This document shows, one piece after another, positions 14,749 to 21,448 of a stretch of 21,448 nucleotides of DNA. The first letter of the stretch is position 1, and each line of letters starts with the position of its first letter. This DNA comes from Lactobacillaceae bacterium UBA5807. GTDB lineage: Bacteria > Bacillota > Bacilli > Lactobacillales > Lactobacillaceae. Position numbers and translations under genes: made by a program. The notes under the pieces are model-generated. The model made no database searches. It was not told the origin of the DNA and worked only from the letters and a program-made list of their open reading frames with translations. The stretch is taken from assembly GCA_002418005.1 (NCBI GenBank), contig DIDF01000017.1, forward strand, positions 1 through 21,448, given 5' to 3'.

Positions 14749-14805
14749 AGTTGGGTTGCTTAGGAATATGAATCCGAATTTTATTTTAAAGGGAGAATTT
14801 TTATA

Positions 14806-15645
14806 ATGAAAAAGATTGTTGCGTTTTCCGCTACTTTGTTGGTATCACTCGGTTTATTAGGTGTTACCGGTCATGCAGCCACAACATCTGCAAGTCCGAG
14901 TCTTTCAGTAAACAATGTCTACACATCCTCAAAGACAATTTCTGGAAAAGCTACTAAGGGCGTAAATATTGTCGTTCGTACCGCAAGTAACAAAACGATT
15001 GCTACCGCCAAGGCTTCCACAACTAATGGAGCCTATACCGTTACTTTGCCTTCATCATTGAAGTACGGAACCAAACTTTACGTTTATGCTAAGAATCCGA
15101 CTACTGGCAGATACTTCTACCGCATTATGACCGTTAAACCTGCTACTTCTACAAAATCAACCAGCAGCTCATCAAAGTCAACCAGTTCAAAAACCAGTTC
15201 GTCAAAGTCTTCTTCAACTAGCAAGAAAACTTCCACTAAATCCAGTACCGCTTCAAAATCAACTAGTACAAAATCTTCAAGCTCATCCAAAAAGGCTACA
15301 GCAAAGCCATTTATTGGTGAACCAACTGGCTGGTGGACAACTAGTAATTCCAACGGTTGGAAGCTCGGTTTTTCATTTAGACAAAAGACCGGTTTAAACC
15401 AAAGAGTTTATCATAATGGTAAGACTTATTCACCAATCGTTAACGCTAAATACAGTGTTAGTCCAAAGTCAGTTAATTTCTGGAAGATCAATGTAACTGC
15501 TAAGGGCGGAAAAAACTCAAGCTTTTATATGAGAATAACTTCTAAGACTCAATTCAAACTTGTTAATAGCAAGAATCAGTTAATTAAGACTTCAATTGGA
15601 AATGCTCCAGCAGGCTATTATGTATTTAATCTTGCAAGTAAATAA
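14806..15645 (+). CDS. secreted protein with Ig-like domain and Ser/Lys/Thr linker
   Basis: 279 residues. The signal peptide (hydrophobic core about 5-21) is cleaved near GHAA at 22-25. Residues about 33-110 look like a bacterial Ig-like domain (SGKATKGVNIVVRTASNK, GAYTVTLPSSLKYGTKLYVYAKN). Residues about 113-166 are almost only Ser, Lys and Thr, a flexible wall-spanning or glycosylatable linker. The last 110 residues form a separate C-terminal domain beginning FIGEPTGWWTTSNSNGWKLGF, which I do not recognise. There is no LPxTG. The linker is basic and could bind wall polymers. It is transcribed away from the subtilase gene, with a palindrome between, so it may be co-regulated and could even be a substrate (speculation). 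A strong terminator follows. Confidence 0.85.
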   Translation: MKKIVAFSATLLVSLGLLGVTGHAATTSASPSLSVNNVYTSSKTISGKATKGVNIVVRTASNKTIATAKASTTNGAYTVTLPSSLKYGTKLYVYAKNPTTGRYFYRIMTVKPATSTKSTSSSSKSTSSKTSSSKSSSTSKKTSTKSSTASKSTSTKSSSSSKKATAKPFIGEPTGWWTTSNSNGWKLGFSFRQKTGLNQRVYHNGKTYSPIVNAKYSVSPKSVNFWKINVTAKGGKNSSFYMRITSKTQFKLVNSKNQLIKTSIGNAPAGYYVFNLASK

Positions 15646-15663
15646 TTAATTGTAAAATAATCT

Positions 15664-15706
15664 AAATCCCGTAAATCAAGGAAAAAGTTGATTTACGGGA
15701 TTTTTT
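15664..15706 (+). terminator. strong terminator
   Basis: AAATCCCGTAAATCAA (15664-15679) pairs over 16 bp with TTGATTTACGGGATTT (15688-15703), then further T. It also faces the 3' end of the minus-strand gene at 15711, but the T-run there is weaker. Confidence 0.9.
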
Positions 15707-15710
15707 GTAT

Positions 15711-16067
15711 CTACAACGTTTTATTGCTAATTAATTTTTTCCTTTGAATGAACTTCTGACTTTTTGGCCACCTTTTCCCAGCAAAACCACGATAATCAAT
15801 TGTCAAATGAATTTGCTGGCTCAAACTTTGAATCAAAGTCTCCAATTGTGCCAAGGTTATTTCATGAACAGAATGCAATGGCACTGCCCTGGTTCTTCTT
15901 TGTGGGTGATAAATTACTAGATAAAAATTATACTGCTTATCATAAAAGTCATTAACAACGACAATTTTATATCTGGATGTATACAGATGAGTCATCCATG
16001 GCTTGATTCTCTCAACAATAGTATCTGCATCCCGATTTTTAATATTAATCAAAAGCATTTCCCCCAT
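15711..16067 (-). CDS. hypothetical protein overlapping the Y-family polymerase gene
   Basis: 118 residues from the ATG at 16065-16067, which overlaps the last codons of the polymerase gene in another frame. A TTG at 16079 is an alternative start, and neither has a strong ribosome site, so translation is probably coupled. The protein is soluble and basic at the C terminus (AGKRWPKSQKFIQRKK), with a beta-rich middle (YKIVVVNDFYDKQYNFYLVIYH). I do not recognise a family. Because it overlaps a LexA-box-controlled polymerase gene, it is probably part of the SOS-induced transcript and may assist or regulate the polymerase (inference). Confidence 0.65.
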   Translation of the reverse strand: MGEMLLINIKNRDADTIVERIKPWMTHLYTSRYKIVVVNDFYDKQYNFYLVIYHPQRRTRAVPLHSVHEITLAQLETLIQSLSQQIHLTIDYRGFAGKRWPKSQKFIQRKKLISNKTL

Positions 16068-17343
16068 TATGGCCGCCAACCAGTCCGGCTCTTTGCCTCA
16101 TGGTGCCACCATCCAGCAGACTATGGGTGTAAAAGAGCGAAGTAGTCCCATAACGGTCACGAATTTCATCGACGACTTTGTCCAAATCAAATTGCTTTAA
16201 TTGCTTTTTCGGGCTTAAAAATAAGTTCAGTTGAAATTCATTGCCAGCTACAAGATCGCCAAAACTCACGCCAACGTTTCGAATTGTTTCACCCTGCCAA
16301 TTTTCTTCAAATAATTTCAATAGATACCTGTTTAAGACTCTGGTACTGTCCGTTGGGTCAATTTTAATTTGGTGGGCAAATCCCCCGCTGCCGGTTTCTT
16401 CGGCGGCCGCGAAAGAATAACCAATCCATAACGACACTCTGGTAGTCTTCTTATTTCGGTGCCGCAGTCTTGATGCAACTTGTTCACCAATTTCTTTGAT
16501 AACCACTTCAATTTCAGTTTGAGTCCGATAATCTCTGGGCAAGACTTGAGAGTTACTAATATCGACAGCTTTTGGCGCAATCACGTGATCCAATTTACTG
16601 CGATCAATTCCCCAAGCTAAGGCAAACAATTGTAATCCAATCACACCCATTTCTTGTCTAATCCAACGCGGATCAGTATGGGCTAGATCATCCATCGAGA
16701 AAATCCCCATTCTAACTAGATGAGCAGCGGTTCGATCACCAATACTCCAGACTTTGGTAAGATCAGTAATCGGCCAAATCTTCTTGGCAAAGTTCTCATA
16801 GGTCAGTCTGCTAATCATCTCGTGAGTGTGCTTGGCAAAGAGGTCCAAGGCCAACTTAGCCTGCAGTGGATTATCACCAATTCCCACTGTGGTGTACAAC
16901 CCTAACTGATTTCTAACTGCCAGCTGAATATTTCTGGCCACTTCTTCAGGAGTCTTGCCAAATAAGTGCCAAGAGTGCGTCATATCAACAATCGTTTCAT
17001 CGATTGAATATGGATAACAGTCCTTTTCAGCCGCAAAGTGATGAAAAATTCGGTTAATTTCCAAACTCTTTTCAATATACAAATTCATTCGCGGCGGCAC
17101 TACGATTAGTTCCGGATCATTGGGTAGATTTCGCTGACGGCTAACATTTTTAATGCCAAAATCCTTCTTGGCTCGTGGCGAAGTTGCCAAAATCAGTCCC
17201 CCATTGGTATTTGGCTGCTCGGACAAAACAACTAGTGCCGTAGTAAGTGGATTAAGTCCCAATTTGATGCACTCAACGCTGGCATAAAATGACTTATTAT
17301 CAATTACCATAAAGAGACCGTGCGGTTCTTTTCGATAATCCAT
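16045..17343 (-). CDS. Y-family DNA polymerase (UmuC/UvrX-like)
   Basis: 432 residues. An error-prone translesion polymerase of the DinP/UmuC family found with YolD in Firmicutes. The palm acidic residues are visible: Asp15 in VIDNKSFYASVE and Asp115-Glu116 in YSIDE. The LATSPRAKKDFGIKNVSR fingers segment, LGLYTTVGIGDNPLQAKLALD, the helix-hairpin-helix-like IWPITDLTKVWSIGDRTAAHLVRMGI, and the little-finger region from about residue 240 follow in order. The start ATG at 17341-17343 is fixed by GGAGGTGAG just upstream; an ATG 18 bases earlier would place that site inside the gene. A LexA box sits within the promoter spacer, so it should be SOS-induced. A divergent YolD-like gene completes the module. 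Confidence 0.93.
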   Translation of the reverse strand: MDYRKEPHGLFMVIDNKSFYASVECIKLGLNPLTTALVVLSEQPNTNGGLILATSPRAKKDFGIKNVSRQRNLPNDPELIVVPPRMNLYIEKSLEINRIFHHFAAEKDCYPYSIDETIVDMTHSWHLFGKTPEEVARNIQLAVRNQLGLYTTVGIGDNPLQAKLALDLFAKHTHEMISRLTYENFAKKIWPITDLTKVWSIGDRTAAHLVRMGIFSMDDLAHTDPRWIRQEMGVIGLQLFALAWGIDRSKLDHVIAPKAVDISNSQVLPRDYRTQTEIEVVIKEIGEQVASRLRHRNKKTTRVSLWIGYSFAAAEETGSGGFAHQIKIDPTDSTRVLNRYLLKLFEENWQGETIRNVGVSFGDLVAGNEFQLNLFLSPKKQLKQFDLDKVVDEIRDRYGTTSLFYTHSLLDGGTMRQRAGLVGGHNGGNAFD

Positions 17344-17377
17344 TTTCTCACCTCCGCTCATCTAATTTGCAACCCAT

Positions 17378-17406
17378 ATTATACGAACATGTGTTTGTAA
17401 AAACAA
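17378..17406 (-). promoter_or_regulatory. SOS-controlled promoter of the Y-family polymerase
   Basis: On minus, TTGTTT (17401-17406), 17-bp spacer, TATAAT (17378-17383). The spacer contains the LexA box CGAACATGTGTTTG (17384-17397), which fits the Gram-positive consensus CGAACRNRYGTTYG at every position. LexA binding would block polymerase access directly. Confidence 0.85.
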
Positions 17407-17439
17407 GCGAATATGACTTTAAATTTCACCAAATTTTGT

Positions 17440-17458
17440 TATAATGAACGTACGTTCC
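17440..17458 (+). promoter_or_regulatory. -10 element and second LexA box for the yolD-like gene
   Basis: TATAAT (17440-17445) abuts GAACGTACGTTC (17446-17457), a perfect palindrome matching the core of the Gram-positive SOS box, with the outer C and G replaced by T and C. It lies at the expected start site of the plus-strand transcript. The -35 is weak. Confidence 0.75.
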
Positions 17459-17526
17459 CCATAGATAAGGATTTATAAGCCGCAAAAATTTTTAAAAAAT
17501 TTTTTTAAATGTTCGAAGGTGGTATT

Positions 17527-17901
17527 TTGAAGAGACCAATTGCAAGTGACACAGAAGTTCAACATTTCTTTGACAGTGAGTACCGTGACCGCGGCATGCT
17601 CAAATGGCAGGGATATTTTCTAAGTGACCACACCTCGGCTTTGAAGAAAGAAGCTAAGAAAAAGCCCCCTAAAATGCTGGAACAACAGCCTGGAGAAATC
17701 ATTGCTGAGCTCTTAATGTCAGCCTGGCAGACTAAAAAACCGGTTGTAGTGCAATTAAAAGAAGTCGATCAAAGCCGGGTCCCCGTGCAATTCATCGGCA
17801 CCGTTCAAGGTTATCAGGCCGACCGAATCGGGATTAACACCGGCGAAGAAATCAAGTATGCTGAACTGGAAGAAATTAAGAATGTACAGATTGATGAGTG
17901 A
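17527..17901 (+). CDS. YolD-like family protein
   Basis: 124 residues from TTG 17527, chosen because AAGGTGG lies just upstream; the ATG 18 bases earlier follows only A/T. The N-terminal EYRDRGMLKWQGYFLSDH (residues 18-35) carries the D-R-G-M-x-K-W signature of YolD-like proteins. The C-terminal strands VPVQFIGTVQGYQADRIGI and EIKYAELEEIKNVQI match the beta-domain end of the family. YolD-like proteins accompany Y-family polymerases in Firmicutes and are thought to be functional counterparts of UmuD. Divergent from the polymerase gene, each with its own LexA box. A terminator follows directly. Confidence 0.85.
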   Translation: MKRPIASDTEVQHFFDSEYRDRGMLKWQGYFLSDHTSALKKEAKKKPPKMLEQQPGEIIAELLMSAWQTKKPVVVQLKEVDQSRVPVQFIGTVQGYQADRIGINTGEEIKYAELEEIKNVQIDE

Positions 17902-17902
17902 C

Positions 17903-17946
17903 AAAAAGCAACATATGCAGCTTTTAGCTAACATACGTTGCTTTTT
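17903..17946. terminator. bidirectional terminator
   Basis: AAAAAGCAAC (17903-17912) with GTTGCTTTTT (17937-17946), extended by TATG/CATA after one mismatch. It separates yolD (plus) from higA (minus). Confidence 0.85.
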
Positions 17947-17995
17947 ATAACATCTCATAATTATAGGCAAAAGGATCTAAAAACAAAAACAATAT

Positions 17996-18271
17996 TCAAG
18001 AAAACTGGATAATTAACTTCTTGTGTGTTGCTTGAGCAATTTGAGTCAAAAGTTTAGTCGAGGCATTCATTGAACCACTCTCAATTCTAGCAACCGTCGA
18101 TTGAGGTTTCCCAATTAACAAAGCAAATTCTCTTTGAGTCATATGTTCACTTTCTCGGAGATTTCTAACAGCAACAGCAACATCTAAGTTTGTATCATAT
18201 TGATCAGCAGCTGATTTAAACTGTTGGTCACGTTTACTTCGATTACTAATATAATCATCAATTTTACTCAT
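17996..18271 (-). CDS. higA: HigA-type antitoxin, XRE-family HTH
   Basis: 91 residues from the ATG at 18269-18271, which has GGAGAG 8 bases upstream; in-frame starts further 5' lie inside the toxin gene. Residues about 32-85 are a Cro/CI-type helix-turn-helix, with helices 2-3 in MTQREFALLIGKPQSTVARIESG (44-66). The N-terminal 30 residues would contact the toxin. Its start overlaps the toxin stop by 8 bases, the toxin-first order typical of higBA. It should neutralise HigB and repress the locus through the palindrome at 18630-18655. It looks intact even though the toxin reading frame appears broken. Confidence 0.85.
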   Translation of the reverse strand: MSKIDDYISNRSKRDQQFKSAADQYDTNLDVAVAVRNLRESEHMTQREFALLIGKPQSTVARIESGSMNASTKLLTQIAQATHKKLIIQFS

Positions 18272-18625
18272 AGTCATCTCTCCTTTTGTGAAAGTACATA
18301 TTTCTTCTTTTTGTTGCTTCATGAATTTCAGTTAGTGGGGTCTTGTTATCCTTTTTTATAAATCCTTGAGTAATCACAAATTGGTTGCCAATTTTCTGAA
18401 AATAAATTGCTCTTTGAATATTAGCACCAAGTTTTGACCTGATTTCATATAAGTTAGAATCCAACTTTTTAGTCCATTTTTGTCTTTCAGCAATTAATAA
18501 ACCATATTGTTCAATTTTTTGAATAAGCTTGGTTAACTTTGCCGCATCCTTTACTGGAAGAGAGTCCAAATATTTTTTGAATTCATTCCAATTGTAGTGT
18601 AGTATTCAAAGTTTATCTTTTTCAT
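18264..18625 (-). pseudogene. higB: HigB/RelE-type toxin (Gp49-like), apparent frameshift near the N terminus
   Basis: The open frame 18264-18569 encodes LDSNLYEIRSKLGANIQRAIYF, then FVITQGFIKKDNKTP and a basic KRR tail. These are the core of the HigB/Gp49-like mRNA-cleaving toxins. Its only usable start, TTG at 18567-18569, has no ribosome site and cuts off the usual N terminus. The missing part is present in another frame: ATG 18623-18625 reads MKKINFEYYTT, and the toxin frame resumes with WNEFKKYLDSLP from 18590. One base appears to be missing between about 18600 and 18591. As written, translation from the ATG stops after 24 codons, so the toxin is probably inactive unless this is a sequencing error. 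The site is not a homopolymer. Confidence 0.7.
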
Positions 18626-18629
18626 ATTC

Positions 18630-18655
18630 ATATGATAGCAAGTTTGCGATCATAT
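18630..18655. promoter_or_regulatory. higBA operator palindrome inside the promoter
   Basis: ATATGAT-c-GCAA, loop AC, TTGC-t-ATCATAT: 22 of 26 bases are paired. It covers the spacer and -10 of the minus-strand promoter TTGTGA (18655-18660), 17 bp, TATCAT (18632-18637), the place where HigA would autorepress. The -10 lies only 6 bases before ATG 18623-18625, so the toxin mRNA would be leaderless or nearly so. Confidence 0.6.
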
Positions 18656-18723
18656 CACAAATAAAAATCTAATTATTATTTCGATGCTAAAATTACTATC
18701 TTTAAAGGTGCATCAATTACCCA

Positions 18724-20049
18724 TTATCGATCATCATGTTTCTTATGCCACTGCTTAATATACTCCAGCCGCTTTTTAAACCGAATTTCGTTACCCTGTT
18801 CAGTGGGTTCATAGTAAACGTGCCCTTCAAGCGATGGTGGCATTGTTTTCATGGTGGTTAATTTATCTTTGGTTGAGTGAGCGTACTGATAATTTTTACC
18901 ATAGCCCAGTTCACCCATCAACTTGGTTGGCGCATTAAGGATTTGCAGCGGCACTGGTTCATCAATTGTATGCTTAACGTCACCTTTAGCCGCTAATCTA
19001 GCTTTATAAACCGCATTCGATTTCGGTGCCAAAGAAAGATAAATTACCGCCTCGGTCAAATGAACATCACACTCTGGCATCCCCAAAAACTGACATGCCT
19101 GAAAGACATTAATGGCAACGTTTAAAGCGTTAGTATCAGCCAAGCCAATATCTTCACTGGCAAAACGAACTAGCCGCCGGGCAATATACAACGGATCTTC
19201 GCCGCCTTCCAGCATCCGGGACATCCAGTAAACCGCGGCATCGACGTCACTATTTCTCATTGACTTATGCAAAGCAGAAATAATATTGTAATGCTCTTCG
19301 CCCTTTTTGTCATAAAGGACAAATTTCTTAGAGATCAACTGTTTTAAATCATCAAGAGTGATTTTAACCTGACTACCTTGTTTACTGCCATTTTCGACAG
19401 CCAATTCCAAAGTGTTCAAAGCGGTTCGAGCATCACCATTGGCAAACTCAGCAATCATCTTTAACTCATCGTGGTTAATATCAATTTTAAGGTTGGGGAA
19501 ACCATTGGGATTCTTCAAAGCATTAGTTAAAACGGTGACAATGTCGTCAGTGCCCAACGGTTTTAAAACAAACACCTTAGTCCTAGAAAGCAAAGCTGAA
19601 TTAATTTCAAACGAAGGATTTTCAGTCGTCGCGCCAATCAAAACAATACTGCCCCTTTCAACATATGGAAGAAAGGCATCCTGTTGAGCCTTATTGAACC
19701 GATGAATTTCATCAATGAAGACAATGGTTTTTTGACCATAATTCAAATCATCTTCAGCTTGGTGCATGATCTGCTTGATCTTGGTAATCGTGCTGTCCAC
19801 GGCACTAAATTGAAGAAACTTGGCTTTGGTTTGGTTAGCAATAATCTCGGCCAAGGTGGTTTTACCGACACCAGGCGGCCCCCAAAAAATCATTGACGAA
19901 ACGTTGTCGTTTTCAATCATCTCGGTTAAGACTTTACCGTGACCTAGAATTTCGTGCTGGCCGGCAAATTGTGCCAAAGTTTGTGGGCGAACCCGATTAG
20001 CCAGCGGCATATCCTTTTTATTCGCATTAAATAAAGATTCCTGTTTCAT
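18724..20049 (-). CDS. rarA: replication-associated recombination protein A (AAA+ ATPase)
   Basis: 441 residues, the usual length of RarA/MgsA (WHIP family). A cytoplasmic AAA+ ATPase acting at stalled replication forks, related to clamp loaders. N-terminal LANRVRPQTLAQFAGQHEILG, Walker A GPPGVGKT at 57-64, Walker B IVFIDE at 109-114 followed by IHRFNKAQQDAFLPYVE, sensor 1 IGATTENPS, and the arginine-finger segment ALLSRTKVF. The C-terminal tetramerisation region includes VYWMSRMLEGGEDPLYIARRLVRFASEDIGLAD and the terminal GHVYYEPTEQGNE. The ribosome site GATGGGGT is weak but well spaced before ATG 20047-20049. It is probably monocistronic; I see no strong terminator before the higBA promoter. 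Confidence 0.96.
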   Translation of the reverse strand: MKQESLFNANKKDMPLANRVRPQTLAQFAGQHEILGHGKVLTEMIENDNVSSMIFWGPPGVGKTTLAEIIANQTKAKFLQFSAVDSTITKIKQIMHQAEDDLNYGQKTIVFIDEIHRFNKAQQDAFLPYVERGSIVLIGATTENPSFEINSALLSRTKVFVLKPLGTDDIVTVLTNALKNPNGFPNLKIDINHDELKMIAEFANGDARTALNTLELAVENGSKQGSQVKITLDDLKQLISKKFVLYDKKGEEHYNIISALHKSMRNSDVDAAVYWMSRMLEGGEDPLYIARRLVRFASEDIGLADTNALNVAINVFQACQFLGMPECDVHLTEAVIYLSLAPKSNAVYKARLAAKGDVKHTIDEPVPLQILNAPTKLMGELGYGKNYQYAHSTKDKLTTMKTMPPSLEGHVYYEPTEQGNEIRFKKRLEYIKQWHKKHDDR

Positions 20050-20203
20050 TTTACATACCCCATCAGTAATGAAGAAAAATGTTTACAAGTTCAGAGTATT
20101 CCAAATTAAGCAAGATTTCCACGACCTCGACTAAGAAAAGCATGCCCAAATGAGAACCCGGTTGATTGCAAATTAGGCTCGGTCTCATAATTACTAAAAA
20201 ACA

Positions 20204-20232
20204 TTGCATGATTGATTTCATTTCGATACAAT
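20204..20232 (+). promoter_or_regulatory. promoter of the GNAT/NmrA operon
   Basis: TTGCAT (20204-20209), 17-bp spacer, TACAAT (20227-20232). The start near 20239 gives a 43-nt leader with CGGAGG before ATG 20282. The rest of the 232-bp region between rarA and this gene shows no convincing gene. Confidence 0.7.
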
Positions 20233-20281
20233 GGTTCACGCTTTGAAAAAAAGTGAGAAAATTGATTCGGAGGTTTTAAAC

Positions 20282-20839
20282 ATGCAATTCCGAAAAGCAA
20301 AATTAACAGATTTAGAAACAATTATTGAGATTTTAAGTGATGGTAAGGACCAGTTAGCAGAAAAAGGCATCGACCAATGGCAGGGCGATTATCCTTCCAG
20401 AGATCAAGTCATCGATGATATCAAAAAAGGCCACGCTTTTTTGGCTCAGTCAAACGATGGTGAAACAGTCGGCACCTTTGCCATTGTCAATGCTCCGGAT
20501 AATTCCTACGAAACTATGCATGGAAACTGGCTGGTAGATACAGATGATTATGTAACTATTCACAGAGTCGCAATTCATTCAAACCATGGTGGCAAAGGTT
20601 ACGCTACCCAATTATTTAAAGCAATCATTAATCATTTGGCCACTCATCATGCTAATATCCAAAGCATCCGCATTGACACCCACGTAGATAATCTGGCGAT
20701 GCAGCACTTAATTGATAAAATGGGCTTTGAAAAAGTCGGTGAGATGTATGGTGCTTATCACCAAACCGACGCGGTCTATGTATACGAACTGTTAACTAAG
20801 AAATTTGCAGAATCAAAGGTTAGCCAAAATCATGGATAA
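20282..20839 (+). CDS. GNAT family N-acetyltransferase
   Basis: 185 residues from ATG 20282, fixed by CGGAGG 8-9 bases upstream; an in-frame ATG 51 bases earlier overlaps the -10 element. The N-terminal MQFRKAKLTDLETIIEIL is the typical GNAT first strand and helix. DYVTIHRVAIHSNHGGKGYATQLF is motif A with the acetyl-CoA loop H-G-G-K-G-Y-A. RIDTHVDNLAMQHLIDKMGFEKVG is motif B, and VYVYELL the last strand. It has an insertion with KGIDQWQGDYPSRDQVIDDI, seen in a common Firmicute subgroup. The substrate is unknown. It overlaps the start of the NmrA-like gene by 8 bases, so the two are translationally coupled. Confidence 0.9.
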   Translation: MQFRKAKLTDLETIIEILSDGKDQLAEKGIDQWQGDYPSRDQVIDDIKKGHAFLAQSNDGETVGTFAIVNAPDNSYETMHGNWLVDTDDYVTIHRVAIHSNHGGKGYATQLFKAIINHLATHHANIQSIRIDTHVDNLAMQHLIDKMGFEKVGEMYGAYHQTDAVYVYELLTKKFAESKVSQNHG

Positions 20840-21443
20840 AATTTTGATTCTTGGAGGAACCGGAAATATTGGTTTCCCACTAATTAAAGAATTACAGAAA
20901 CAAAACGTTTCAATTAGAGTCGGCCTTCACAACATTAAAAACGAAGCAAAAAGATTTTGGGGCTTTAAGAATATCGAAACGATTCATTTTGATTTTTTAA
21001 ATCCTAAGACTTTTGATTCTGCCCTATCTGGAATAAACAAGGTGTTTATGGTTCGCCCACCCCAGCTTGCAGATCCTAAAAATGACATGTTTCCGTTTTT
21101 AAGGGCTGTAAAAGACGACAACGTTAATCAAATTGTGTTTGTTTCATTGATTGGAGTTGATAAAAATCCGGTGGTTCCCCATCATAAAATTGAAAAAGAA
21201 ATTGTGAAGCTACAAATTCCCCACACATTCATTAGGCCAAGTTTTTTCATGCAGAACTTGAATACTACGCATTTGCAAGATATTCGCGATAATCACGATT
21301 TATTTATTCCGGCAGGCAATTCTAAAACCAGCTTCATTGACACCCGAGATATCGCTGCAGTGGCCGCAAAAAGCCTCACAGATCCAAAATATTTAAACAA
21401 AGCACTGGAAATAACTGGTGAGAAAGCTTTAGAACCTGTTTAA
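20832..21443 (+). CDS. NmrA-like NAD(P)-binding protein, C-terminally short
   Basis: 203 residues from ATG 20832, which overlaps the GNAT stop; AAAGG lies about 11 bases upstream. The N-terminal ILILGGTGNIGFPLI carries the G-x-x-G-x-x-G dinucleotide loop (Gly8-Gly14). KVFMVRPPQ, QIVFVSLIGVD, HHKIEKEI, HTFIRPSFFMQNL and SFIDTRDIAAVAAKSL follow in the order of NmrA/QOR2-type atypical short-chain dehydrogenases, which sense NADP(H) or reduce quinones. Family members are usually about 280-300 residues and continue after the ITGEKAL block with a helical C-terminal domain. Here a stop follows four codons later (EPV, then TAA), 5 bases before the window edge. This suggests truncation or a frameshift, but the downstream sequence is not available. 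Confidence 0.82.
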   Translation: MDKILILGGTGNIGFPLIKELQKQNVSIRVGLHNIKNEAKRFWGFKNIETIHFDFLNPKTFDSALSGINKVFMVRPPQLADPKNDMFPFLRAVKDDNVNQIVFVSLIGVDKNPVVPHHKIEKEIVKLQIPHTFIRPSFFMQNLNTTHLQDIRDNHDLFIPAGNSKTSFIDTRDIAAVAAKSLTDPKYLNKALEITGEKALEPV

Positions 21444-21448
21444 AATCT

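Noticed and set aside
15175..15300. Repeated TCA/AAG/ACC triplets suggestive of a tandem repeat
   Set aside because: The units are irregular. They reflect Ser/Lys/Thr codon use in a linker rather than a defined tandem repeat or CRISPR array.
15117..15353. Acidic Leu/Val/Glu/Asp-rich frame opposite the Ser/Lys/Thr linker
   Set aside because: It is the antisense reading of a low-complexity TCA/AAG-type repeat, which stays open for compositional reasons only.
20069..20134. 21-residue ORF (MKKNVYKFRVFQ...) upstream of the second GNAT gene
   Set aside because: No ribosome site and no continuation in other frames. It could be a gene remnant, but nothing supports it.

Overview
The window looks like ordinary chromosome of a low-GC Gram-positive bacterium, most likely a member of the Lactobacillaceae. 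The evidence is strong AGGAGG-type ribosome sites, TTG starts, a T-box leader in front of a histidine gene, a Gram-positive LexA box, and families common in lactobacilli (DUF1836, DUF975, YolD plus Y-family polymerase, a lactocepin-like subtilase, several small secreted proteins). I cannot name the genus. There is no rRNA, tRNA, insertion sequence, prophage or CRISPR array.

Layout. 1-1765: hisD (minus) behind a T-box leader whose specifier codon reads CAC (His). 1849-3120: divergent pair of a TrhA/hemolysin III membrane protein and a DUF1836 regulator around a perfect 15-bp palindrome. 3188-5727: small secreted protein, DUF975 membrane protein, then a 420-bp gap holding a 114-nt multi-segment hairpin that looks like a free-standing small RNA, then a D,D-carboxypeptidase. 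5806-6863 (minus): GNAT acetyltransferase, a 76-residue protein and a 53-residue Met-rich membrane ORF. 6969-9095 (plus): two tandem VIT1/CCC1-type metal transporters and a HAD phosphatase. 9167-14563 (minus): apparent operon of a 1196-residue secreted subtilase, a YdcF/DUF218 gene split by a one-base frameshift in a 7-T run, and a small secreted protein. 14806-15645: divergent Ser/Lys/Thr-rich secreted protein. 15711-17901: SOS module, with a Y-family polymerase plus an overlapping unknown gene on minus and a YolD-like gene on plus, and a LexA box at each promoter. 17996-18660: HigBA toxin-antitoxin locus whose toxin gene appears frameshifted. 18724-20049: rarA. 20282-21443: a second GNAT acetyltransferase overlapping an NmrA-like NAD(P)-binding protein that ends short.

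How the genes work together. Two themes stand out. One is DNA damage tolerance (UmuC/UvrX-like polymerase, YolD, RarA). The other is the cell envelope and secretion (D,D-carboxypeptidase, subtilase, YdcF, four signal-peptide proteins, several membrane proteins). I see no complete new defence or mobile system. The least explained items are the 114-nt hairpin, the uncatalogued 53-residue membrane ORF, the VIT pair with complementary loss of conserved acidic residues, and the two frameshifted genes.
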